Of a stretch of DNA of 64,000 bases, positions 54,118 to 64,000 are shown one piece after another (the stretch's first letter is position 1; each line of letters begins with the position of its first letter). A model generated the notes under the pieces. It was not told the DNA's origin. It saw only the letters and a list, made by a program, of their open reading frames with translations, and searched no databases. The DNA comes from Cepaea nemoralis (Eukaryota; Mollusca; Gastropoda; Stylommatophora; Helicidae), in contig JACEFZ010024506.1 of the NCBI GenBank assembly GCA_014155875.1, forward strand, positions 611,813 through 675,812. The letters are read 5' to 3'. A program made the position numbers and the translations under genes.

Positions 54118-54500
54118 AATCAATCAATCATATGCCATGACGGAAAGCGTGGGCGGTCATGACTCGCCATTTCATTCGATCACCAGAGTCGTGGATCAGC
54201 TCAATGTTCGTCTCGTCCATGCCATGTGGCCAAGCCATCCAGGTATTCTCCTCTCGGTCTTCCCCTCCCGGTATGTTCCCTTCGATCGTTACGAAGTTTT
54301 CCAATCCATTTCTTCTCATATGTCCAAAAATTGTTTTGACTGTCTACGTCTAATTTCTCTAATTTACAATTGTCATTTGTCTCCTGTAGTACTTGGTCAT
54401 TTTTTTTTTCTGTCTGTCCATGGTATTCTTTGCATTTTTCCCAGAAACCACATTTCTGCAGCCATCAGACGTTGTTCACCCTCTGTAAAACAGAAGGTAA
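54118..54500 (-). mobile_element. LINE family B remnant
   Basis: Minus strand: AAEMWFLGKMQRIPWTDRKK, then stops, MRRNGLENFVTIEGNIPG, WHGHMAWTRR or WPHGMDETNIELIHDSGDRM by frame, and the end MTAHAFRHGI with an (attg)n tail at 54117-54130. The tail unit attg and the end sequence match the 32613 and 49738 copies. Confidence 0.8.
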
Positions 54501-55324
54501 TTTAACTTGTTTATATCGGGTAAAAAAGCTTCTGCTAAATTAACATGTCGACCAGCAGATGGAGACATGCAACTAAGGAGTATTGAAACTGGCAACCTAA
54601 TCCCATATAAAACTATAGGCTCAAAACCCAGGAGTTCAATACCTGTCTTGTTCTTTTATTTTTTATTCACCTCCACTCCTGAAGGTTGGGTATGTGGGAA
54701 ATCGCTGCTGGCTGGTATATTCAGAAGTTCCTTAAAATATTCCACCAATCTGTTTATGTGATCTTCGGTGAGGACTGCTCTATTGCTATTTTAGTCGACT
54801 TGGCTATACGGGTTGCTCTTAACGGTCTCTGGGATTTGTTTCCCAACTGCTGGAGTTGCGTATGGCAGAGAGAGATAACCTGATAACCTGTTAACATTAC
54901 TAACTAGGAGGGTTTGTGATCTGGTTGATTACCTATACACAAACGTGATATAAAAGGTACACGATAATGGCGGTGTTGGCTATAGTTGTATACTGTCATG
55001 TCTTACCGCTACTTTTAGATGTCTGTCAATACCTGTTGATGTATCTATCTTACATTTATACCTTATCGTTATGAAGTAAGTTTCACAAATTTCACGTCTT
55101 CAATCTTTTGAAGGGCTGTAAAGAAGCTAACATGGCCGCGATGAAGATAGTCTGTCAGTGTCAAGTTCTATTAATAGGTGAGTACTGTATCAGTCGCTGT
55201 GTTTTACAGGGGCTCACGATGGAAGCAAAGACCTAGCCTACAATTCGTGTAGAAAGTCGACTAAGGCGCGTTGACATGAGACCGGCATTCTCATCTCGTA
55301 GCAAACTTGGGTTCAAAACTCGCC
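54501..55324. other. Gene-free stretch
   Basis: A GTGAGT at 55179 and short frames only. Nothing supported. Confidence 0.3.
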
Positions 55325-55600
55325 CATTATGATGAACAAGTCTACGAAGAGCAGGGTGTGTGTGTTCTATGCTCCATTCGTCCATCATGTACATGTCTAC
55401 GAAGGGCAGGGTGTGAGTTCTATGCTCCATTCGCCCATCATGTACAAGTCTACGAAGGGCAGGGTGTGCGAGTTTTATGCTCCATTCGCCCATCATGTAC
55501 AAGTCTACGAAGGGCAGGGTGTGTGTTCTATGCTCCATTCGCCCATCATGTACAAGTCTACGAAGGTCAGGGTGTGTAAGTTCTATGCTCCATTCGCAGT
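55325..55600. repeat. Minisatellite, five units of 53-55 bp
   Basis: acaagtctacgaagggcagg, gtgtgtgttctatgctccat and tcgcccatcatgt recur (starts near 55341, 55396, 55449, 55504, 55557). Frames open on both strands (up to 177 codons on the minus strand) derive from it. Confidence 0.9.
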
Positions 55601-56265
55601 TGGATGGCAGATAACTGCAATAATTAATTACTCTTGCCGTCTCTTTATAGATGTAACGAAGGATAACAGCGTGAACTGATAGAGCCATGAAATCTCCCAA
55701 AGAGAAGTGGTTACTCGTTTCAGAATAGTCCATTCTCTGAGCATGTGGCGAGGAGAAGGTCATCACGAGCAGGTCGACAAATTGGCTGGATCTTTTCCTC
55801 TCGGCGGGGTATTGGGCAGATGTGGTTAGTGCCCATTTGGGTGGTGGGTATAGTGTGGAGCAACAGCTGCCTGGAGAGATGTTTATAGTTCCAAAAACTA
55901 TGATGGCATAATTGGTAATACAGGAAGACTTAAATTCTAAGAGAAGGCAAACCGAAACGTTATCCCATCACAATAGATTGAAAATATAGGCCCAAAATAT
56001 AGATGTCCCAACCTCTGAATGCAAGGCAGCTCATCTTCATGTGGTAGGTCCATTTTAGAATAGCGCTTTCGTTATGGCTCTCGGTAGTTTCTCGATCTCT
56101 TGCCGTCTTTCCCGCGTCATAACACCATTGTTGGGGTCAAGCAAAAGCTGCATTTCAGATGATAAACAAACATTGCTTACAGAATGCCACTTAAATATCA
56201 AAACAGTGCCGTGTTTTATAGAACCTGCTCTGCTGTATGACGGTGGACCTTGGAGTGTGAACGAA
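55601..56265. other. Gene-free stretch
   Basis: No supported feature. Confidence 0.3.
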
Positions 56266-56269
56266 TTTG

Positions 56270-56720
56270 CAATAGCTTGAACACAATGGGGATGTGGTTC
56301 CTGAGACGAACATTCGGCTGCTAGAGTAAGTCAAAACTGACGCCTGGGAAAAGGCTTATGCTTGCTTGCTTGCGTTCGCTGGCTGTGAACTCCAGCGCGA
56401 AGTCCTGTATGTCGTATGAAGACATCTTGTTGTCCAACATCAGTGTGATGTCATACAGGACCTAATAAAAGTAGAATATTATATGCAACTATTTGATAAA
56501 CCATGTTCTTTTTTCGTGAGATTAGACAAGCATTGGAAAATACCGTGACTGGGAAAAGTCAGCGGTGAGACAGGCAGACAAGACAAATGATACTGGATGG
56601 TATAAAACGGTGGCATTGAGGAATAACGAATAGAATTGAACCAGAGACAGATCTGTAGATATATGAAACGCCTGAGCCATTTGGCAGGGCACATTGTCTT
56701 TATGATAAGTCTATCGATAC
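56270..56720 (+). mobile_element. LINE family A remnant with an inserted repeat
   Basis: ttgaacacaatggggatgtg with MWFLRRTF opens the copy. After an unrelated repeat at 56350-56470 it continues with ALENTVTGK, MILDGIKRWH and ITNRIEPETDL, and with the end phrase cgcctgagccatttggcagg. Compare MMLDGLRRWHGGISAELIQ at 48619. Confidence 0.7.
56350..56470 (+). repeat. Dispersed repeat shared with 14460-14720
   Basis: cttgcttgcgttcgctggct, tatgaagacatcttgttgtc and cagtgtgatgtcatacagga match 14575-14720 in reverse complement. It interrupts a LINE A copy. Confidence 0.65.
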
Positions 56721-56829
56721 TCTGCTACCAAGACCAAACGTTCGGTCATTCATTGTCATCCGTTGTCCTTCATTTATTCATTTATTCATTGTCATTCGTT
56801 CATTCATTGTCATTAATTTATTGTCAGTC

Positions 56830-57330
56830 AAGACTGGTGTTGGAGCCAACTAATCCACTCTTCACACTTCACCCACTGCTTCCTATTCTCAGTAATTCCC
56901 TTCACCTGAGTTGTCCTCCAACATCCTTGTGTGATTATGTGATGTGGTTCTCCTAGGACGTCCTTTCTCTGGCCCTGACTATTGTCTTCCAGTATTTTCA
57001 GGTTCGGACTCCAATGCTTCATTTTCTGGTCAATCCAAGATATCTTTTTGCATAATTGTCTATAGGTGTATATTTTCTCCATGGATTCAAGAATTTGTAA
57101 TCTCGATAAACATACCGCTGTCTACTTCGCAAGACCAAAAATTCAACACAATTGAGAATCCATCTATAAAGTGTTAGCGAGTATGAGAAAGGCGACAAAA
57201 AGGCATCTGTGACGAACAAGTGATACACCTCATTGTAATTGACAGCGTTTTATTGAAAAGTGTTTTCCATCTGGCAAAAGATTACCTTTGCCAGGCCGAT
57301 TCTTTTTCTAATCTCTACCAGACATCGTCC
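56830..57330 (-). mobile_element. Decayed LINE remnant
   Basis: Minus strand pieces: EIRKRIGLAKVIFCQMEN, ISWIDQKMKHWSPNL, GQRKDVLGEPHHI and GCWRTTQVKGITENRKQWVK. The order (R-I-G-x-A-K ... W-I-D-x ... Arg/Lys-rich end) follows the C-terminal part of a LINE polyprotein, but decay is heavy. Confidence 0.5.
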
Positions 57331-57489
57331 AATAGATTCTAGGACTATTTCAAGATGGTTGCACCAATTCATCATGAATATACACTGAATATGTGATAAA
57401 TTAATATATTTTGCAGTTCTCTGATTATATGTATCAACTATATATGTCTTTGATATGTATACTTTAACATAGACTAACTTAAAATATTT

Positions 57490-57690
57490 TAGTAATGTAG
57501 TTTGCAGAACGTCGCAATCATTCCTAATTTGTCTATGATTTACTTAGCAGTGTTCAGTAGCTTGCCTTTGATTTCTGAACGACCGACTCTCATACCATCA
57601 AAAGCAACACAGGCTGTCTGCTTCTAAATCGTCAGCAGCTGATTTTGAACCATCCACTCCGAACGGCGAAATCCTATCCCCTAAGCCAGT
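57490..57690 (-). repeat. SINE family I copy with tRNA-like head
   Basis: tttgatttctgaacgaccga is the body; at 57640-57690 the minus strand reads ggcttaggggataggatttc (A box region) and ggatggttcaaaatcag (B box). Confidence 0.6.
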
Positions 57691-58247
57691 CGCCAGTTCG
57701 TGAAATATTGTAATGAGATAAACATGTATTTATTATTCTCAGGTATTCTCATCGTGAATTGCCGGATGTCATCAATAATGGATCAGTACGTTTTGTCAGT
57801 GCCGGTAGCCGCTAGTGGAAAGATTTCTCTCTGCATCCTCAGCTGTATTGTCAATCTACACATCCAGCATATAAACCAGATACACCCGAACAGTTTAGCC
57901 AATAGTTGATAGCAATCTTCGTTCTGACCTTGCATGGCTGTTGAGATAAAACAACAAATGTAAACATTCAAAATTCTTTAGAATTTAGCATTCATTTCAT
58001 TTTGGGATTGAACATTTTAATAACCAACAAATTTAATTATTTCTCTGGCAGTCAATGAAACGATGTTGCCCGTTAAATTAGATAACCATGTGAAATGTAT
58101 ATAAGCGCTGTTTGTTTTAGCAATGAACTTTAGCAATGGTCTATTTGTGACTTTGTTTCGTGTCTTTTGTTTCATGTCTACACTAGTTTTAACATTAATA
58201 TATATATATTGTGGTTATGATAGTTCCTTCCTTCTTCTGTTGGTTAC
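57691..58247. other. Gene-free AT-rich stretch
   Basis: Nothing supported. Confidence 0.3.
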
Positions 58248-60850
58248 CCAGTGTCTTTAAATGTTTTGGTATATGGTGTCTTTAAACGTTGTAATGTACG
58301 GTGTCTTTAATCCTTGTAGTGTACGGTGTCGTTAAACGCTGCGGTGTAGTGTCTTTAAACGGTGTGGTGTACCGTGTCTTTAAACGTTGTGGTGTACATC
58401 GTTTTTAAACGTTGTGGTGTCGTGTCTTTAAACGGTGTGGTGTACCGTGTCTTTAAACGTTGTGGTGTACCGTGTCTTTAAACGGTGGGGTGTACCGTGT
58501 CTTTAAACGTTGTGGTGTCGTGTTTTTAAACGTTGTGGTGTACCGTGTCTTTAAACGTTGTAGTGTATGGTGTCTTTACAACGGTGTGGTGTATGGTGTC
58601 TTTACAACGGTGTGGTGTATGGTGTCTTTAAACGTTGCAGTGTATGGTGTCTTTAAACGTTGTGGTGTATGGTGTCTTTACAACGGTGTGGTTTATGGTG
58701 TCTTTAAACGTTGTAGTGTATGGTGTCTTTACAACGGTGTGGTGTATGGTGTCTTTAAACGTTGCAGTGTATGATGTCTTTAAACGTTGTAGTGTATGGT
58801 GTCTTTAAACGTTGTAGTGTATGGTATGGTGTCTTTAAACGTTGCAGTGTATGGTGTCTTTAAACGTTGTAGTGTATGGTCTTTAAACGTTGTAGTGTAT
58901 GGTGTCTTTAAACGTTGCAGTATATCGTGTCTTTAAACGTTGCAGTGTGTGGTGTCTTTAAACGTTGCAGTGTGTGGTGTCTTTAAACGATGTAGTGATG
59001 GTGTCTTTAAACGTTGTGGTGTATGGTCTTTAAACGTTGTGGTGTATGGTGTCTTTACAACGGTGTGGTGTATGGTGTCTTTACAACGGTGTGGTGTATG
59101 GTGTCTTTAAACGTTGTAGTGTATGGTGTCTTTAAACGTTGTAGTGTATGGTGTCTTTAAACGTTGTAGTGTATGGTGTCTTTACAATGGTGTATGGTGT
59201 CTTTACCATGATGTGGTGTATGGTGTCTTTAAACGTTGTAGTGTATGGTGTCCTTTACAACGGTCTTTTGTGGGTATGGTGTCTTTACAACGGTGTGGGT
59301 TATGGTGTCTTTACAATGGTGTGGTGTATGGTGTCTTTACAACGGTGTGGTGTATGGTGTCTTTACAACGGTGTGGTGTATGGTGTCTTTACAACGGTGT
59401 GGTGTATGGTGTCTTTAAACGTTGTAGTGTATGGTGTCTTTACAATGGTGTATGGTGTCTTTACCATGATGTGGTGTATGGTGTCTTTAAACGTTGTAGT
59501 GTATGGTGTCTTTAAACGTTGTAGTGTATGGTGTCTTTACAATGGTGTAGTGTATGGTGTCTTTAAACGTTGTAGTGTATGGTGTCTTTAAACGTTGTAG
59601 TGTATGGTGTCTTTAAACGGTGTGGTGTATGGTGTCTTTAAACGTTGTAGTGTATGGTGTATTTACAATGGTGTGGTGTATGGTGTATTTACAATGGTGT
59701 GGTGTATGGTGTCTTTAAACGTTGTAGTGTATGGTGTCTTTAAACGGTGTAGTGTATGGTGTCTTTAAACGTTGTAGTGTATGGTGTCTTTAAACGTTGT
59801 AGTGTATGGTGTCTTTAAACGTTGTAGTGTATGGTGTCTTTAAACGTTGTAGTGTATGGTGTCTTTAAACGGTGTGGTGTATGGTGTCTTTACAACGGTG
59901 TGGTGTATGGGGGTCTTTACAACGGTGTGTATGGTGTCTTTACAACGGTGTTGTGTATGGTGTCTTTACAACGGTGTGGTGTATGGTGTCTTTACAACGG
60001 TGTGGTGTATGGTGTCTTTTTACGTTGTGTATGGTGTCTTTACAATGGTGTGGTGTATGGTGTCTTTAAACGGTGTAGTGTATGGCTGTCTTTAAACGGT
60101 GTGGTGTATGGTCTTTACACGGTGTGGTTTATGGGGGTCTTTACAACGGTGTGTATGGTGTCTTTACGAACGGTGTGGTGTATGGTGTCTTTACAACGGT
60201 GTGGTGTATGGTTTCTTTACAACGGTGTGGTTTATGGTGTCTTATTACGTTGTGTATGGTGTCTTTACAATGGTGTGGTGTATGGTGTCTTTAAACGGTG
60301 TAGTGTATGGTGTCTTTAAACGTTGTAGTGTATGGTGTCTTTAAACGTTGTAGTGTATGGTGTCTTTAAACGTTGTGTATGGTGTCTTTAAACGGTGTGG
60401 TGTATGGTGTCTTTACAACGGTGTGGTGTATGGGGGTCTTTACAACGGTGTGTATGGTGTCTTTACAACGGTGTGGTGTATGGTGTCTTTAAACGTTGTA
60501 GTGTATGGTGTCTTTACAACGGTGTGGTGTATGGTGTCTTTTTACGTTATGTATGGTGTCTTTAGAACGGTGTGGTGTATGGTCTTTACAACGGTGTGGT
60601 GTATGGTGTCTTTACAACGGTGTGGTGTAAGGTGTCTTTAAACGTTGTTGTGTAGTGTCTTTAAACGTTCTGGTGTATGATGTCTTTACAACGGTGTAGT
60701 GTAAGGTGTCTTTTAAACGGTGTAGTGTATGGTATCTTTAAACGTTGTTGTACGGTCTTTCAGCGGTGTGGTGTAGGTCTTTCAGCGGTATGATGTAGGT
60801 CTTTAAACGGTGTGATGTATGGCGTCTTTAAACTGTGTGGTACAGAGACG
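58248..60850. repeat. 25-bp minisatellite, about 105 units
   Basis: Units read ggtgtctttaaacgttgtag plus tgtat, alternating with ggtgtctttacaacggtgtg plus gtat. Variants are arranged in blocks, for example a ggggtctttacaacggtg unit near 59908, 60133 and 60433, so segments of 225-300 bp were duplicated. Frames of up to 162 codons (VVYGVF, RCGVWCLYNG and similar) are repeat translations. Confidence 0.95.
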
Positions 60851-63800
60851 CAAGTTATTGTTGAGGTCCATACTTAAGTAGTGTTTCCCAAACACCATCA
60901 ATCATATTTTCTGGACACTACTTCTAAGCTAGTCTTATCTTGGTTGTAATGTTTATGACGCGTGTCAAAATTTCGATGTTTTTGTTTGCTGCTAACACCA
61001 TTTGATCCCATCTTTTTATATTTATGCATGGGGTTGTTTTAACTTCATCTGATTTTTCTGAAAGTTTAATCTCTTCTTACCCTATTTTTTTCTTAAGAAC
61101 TACTTCATCGTTTGTAGTTGTTTGTGATCTGTGGTTAGGGTTATCTTTGACACAGGTAATAGTCGACATGTATATGCTGTTTGACAGCTGCCCTTTTGTC
61201 TGTTGAAATGTTTGCGCTGTTTAGTAGAGGTGGCAGCAAAGTAGTCACCATTCTGTCCTTATGTGTTGTTTCTACCTCTTTGTCGATCTTAGTATCCCCT
61301 GTGAACACACTGCCATAAATATTCTCACTAAGAGAGGATTTTCTTCATTGATCTTGATATGTAATTTCTTGGAATTTCTGCCTATTTTCATTTCCACTGT
61401 ATTTTTTTTTATTCTTCCGCACGTTTTGTGCAGAAAGTGTTTTTGGCGTGTCCTGTATTGATCTGGATGTATAATACTTTTGATCATCAACAAAGAGAAA
61501 TGTATTTCATGTAGTTTCTGGATTTGCCTCACATATTATTCTATCCATGTATATATATTAGAGGTTAGCACGAACTTTTTAATAATATTTGTAACTTTAA
61601 TTCAGTGCTTGTGGTCTTCTTGTATTCTTGCCGAATTTATACCTGCTTTTATATTTGCCCGTAGCATTTAATAAGTCCTTGAATCTTAAACTTTATGATT
61701 CTCCTCATTTCCTGCATTTAGAATCAAGACATTTTAACAGCAAAAACAATGTTCTGTTTGTGGTCTTCCATTTTATTTAGCAGGTAATACATTTTAGTAA
61801 AAACAACACAACGTTGTATTAGCTCTGCATATTTACACATACTTTGAGTTTATGATATTATATTACTTATATTGTACTAGAAATTTCACTATGAAAGTGT
61901 CTGATTTCAGTCATCTACAAAGAATAGGCCATCGACAAGATTGAAACTATCCATAGAGAAAATACCACAGAAAGATAAACTATCCATAAAGGGGGGGGTG
62001 GGGGGTATACCATAGCAAAGATTTCACTAAACTATCCATGGGAAATACTTCAGACTTCATTAAATTATCTGTAAAGCATCGGAGAAATTTAAACAATTAT
62101 GAAAAAGACTTGACGATTTTAGTAGTTTAACTTCCGAATGTCTACATTCCCAAGCCAAGACAATCTACTAAGACTTTCGTCTGTAACTATGTCGGAGCAT
62201 TTTCTAATCTTGCAAATTTTCTAACTTTTCGCATTTTAAATGTTAAATATTTCTGATATAATTTAAATCTGCAAAACCTCAAATTTTATATTTTAAACTT
62301 GCTGTTTTATATTTTAAACATTTAAAATCCTCATCTCATGTTCCTCTTGCACCTTGCAAAACTTTTGGGAGTCCTTTTAATTTCAGATTTCAAACTTTAT
62401 AATCGTCCTGATTTTAAACTTTCAAATGTCTCTATCGTCTTATTTTTGCATTTACTTGAACAGTCATTTTTAGACTTATTTCTTTTCTGTAGGGTATTTT
62501 GTTTGCCAGCTGTATATTTCTTTGCTTGTAGTACTACGGCATTATGAACCTAATTTTTTTTTTAACATTTTTAATAATCACATGCATGTAACATGAAACG
62601 GAATATAACTTTTTTGACATGCTTGCATTTTTTTTTCTTACCATACCCATTGTGACCAAATGTCATGCTATTTTCTTTTGTAAATCCTTTGGCTTCGATT
62701 ACCTCTTTGTTCAGTTCACTTTACTGCTTTGTTACATCTGACATTGTTTGTCAAAATAACTCGCAGTGTCTGCAACCATATTACCCACTATATGGTCAAA
62801 TGCAGAACCGTCTTTCTACATTTCTTTGTTGGATATAATTTTCTAGATACGTGTAAAGAACTTAGTTTGCAATGCTTTCCTTCTTGTGTCCCTACTGATC
62901 GGTGAACGTAGTAGCCAGGTTTCTATAAAGATATCCTGTCTACCGTTGCGAACATGAAAAAAGAATTAAATACTATCTAGTTGCTTAAATATATATTTTA
63001 AATCAATTGCGTCATTGCTTATTAAATAAAATTACATAGTCTGTTTCAATCACATATCTTAATGTTACAATAATTTTAAATGGTCTATTCCAATCAACTT
63101 AACATTGTTTAATGTGTAAATTCTTTAACACAAATTAAGACATTCATTTTTACATTCATGTCGCAATAAATTAACATGGTCATTCCAGTCAACATACATA
63201 AATGTTCAAAATGTGAATTTAAACAGAAAAGTCAAACATTTTTGCTCGATTTATTGCCTGGCATACTTTACTGCATCTCGTAAGGTGCACACTACAAGAG
63301 TTATTTATATGAAGTGAATAAATGATTAATAAACTGCTATTCACTCCAAATGGTATATAACTTTACAGTTTGCCAGGGAGTAGATCCAGGGAAATGTGCC
63401 AGGCAATAAATCGTGATTGTTTGTGACTTCCGTGTTTAGTTTGAGTCAGTTTATATTTGTTGGAATCAATGTACATAAATTTGTTACAATAATCATACAT
63501 AAATAGCTGCTTAAATATGTACTCTAAAGTCAATTTGCTAATAATTTTGCACAAATATATGAAGAAATCAATTTAGTGATACATTTAACTTGCATAGGGT
63601 ATTTTTCTTTCAGCTTGCCTAGATCTGTTAAATGAACTTACATTCATGGTTCTTTAAATCATTTTATATGAATGTTTGATACAATAAACTGTTTGATTTG
63701 AAATATTCAAGGATGTTTGTTAAATTAAATTGCATAAATGTTGAAAATATTTTTACAATTTTTGTTTAAACAGCTGGCGTTGTTTAAATCCACGTTAAAT

Positions 63801-64000
63801 TCTTTTGCACAAATGACTTCTTCAATGTGTACATTGGTCGCTACAATCAAATTACAAAAAGGTGTAAACTTGGCGCTGTTGCTTTTGGGCAGTGAGCTCA
63901 TTTCACTATTCGCCGACAACCAAGCAGCGGGTTGTAGAAATGATCATCTCATATTATGAATCTTCGAATTGACGCATTGCAATGATTTTGATGGGCGCTT
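60851..64000. other. Gene-free AT-rich stretch
   Basis: T-rich DNA with short Phe-rich frames. G-rich tract at 61991-62006. A pair of complementary phrases, tttattgcctggca (63248) and tgccaggcaataaa (63398), could form a stem with a 135-bp loop. Opposed short frames at 63725-63959 look somewhat coding-like but match nothing I know. Loose repeats with catacataaatgttcaaaat and similar phrases occur at 63000-63250. Confidence 0.35.

Noticed and set aside
55233..55766. 177-codon minus-strand frame with repeats
   Set aside because: Its centre is the 53-55-bp minisatellite, and the opposite strand is open too; no motif outside the repeat.
58460..60641. Val/Tyr/Gly/Phe-rich frames of up to 162 codons
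   Set aside because: Translations of the 25-bp array.
63725..63959. Opposed frames of 64 and 73 codons near the window end
   Set aside because: Composition is slightly protein-like but overlapping opposed frames, no motif and no clear splice sites; not enough to call.

Overview
This 64 kb window is eukaryotic, and animal, genomic DNA. It is AT-rich, has splice-site-bounded exons and long gene-free stretches, and is crowded with LINE, SINE, mariner, hAT-type and LTR elements and long minisatellites. I see no bacterial operons, rRNA genes or intact tRNA genes. The exact lineage cannot be fixed from the sequence. The Gmr1-type LTR elements and many tRNA-headed SINEs fit an invertebrate such as a mollusc or another lophotrochozoan, or a basal deuterostome; that is inference only.

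Layout. 1-3484: AT-rich minisatellites and one possible coiled-coil exon (1791-1934). 3485-10800: a LINE copy split by a young LTR retrotransposon, LTR-1 (3655-10557, two 1610-bp LTRs, 5-bp target duplication ATAGA). 10801-13315: remains of the minisatellite around the LINE, a SINE, then a 70-bp satellite apparently grown from the tRNA-like head of another SINE. 13316-17424: two more possible short exons, SINE pieces and a 154-bp fold-back MITE. 17425-28790: a 41-bp minisatellite split by a second, older LTR retrotransposon, LTR-2 (21437-28544, target duplication ACGGA). 28791-38580: SINEs, LINE remnants, a hAT-type MITE, two mariners and short-unit arrays. 38590-42620: 52-bp, 27-bp and other arrays.

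The best candidate host gene begins at 45161. A very large exon (coding 45192-47821) has a GTAAGT donor in phase 2, and an exon at 52322-52733 has a matching phase after a 4.5-kb repeat-filled intron. Together they would encode about 1013 residues: a basic N-terminal half, five diverged modules of about 65 residues, and an acidic Ser/Asp tail. I do not recognise the family. 52748-64000 holds SINE/LINE debris, a 25-bp array (58248-60850) and AT-rich DNA without supported genes.

The two LTR elements belong to the same broad group. LTR-2 shows gag, protease, integrase, reverse transcriptase, RNase H in that order, with integrase before reverse transcriptase, as described for Gmr1-like Ty3/gypsy elements. 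LTR-1 keeps gag, protease, the integrase zinc finger and the integrase C-terminal module, but has lost the integrase catalytic core, the reverse transcriptase and most of RNase H. It still transposed recently, so it was presumably mobilised in trans. This is the most interesting feature of the window.
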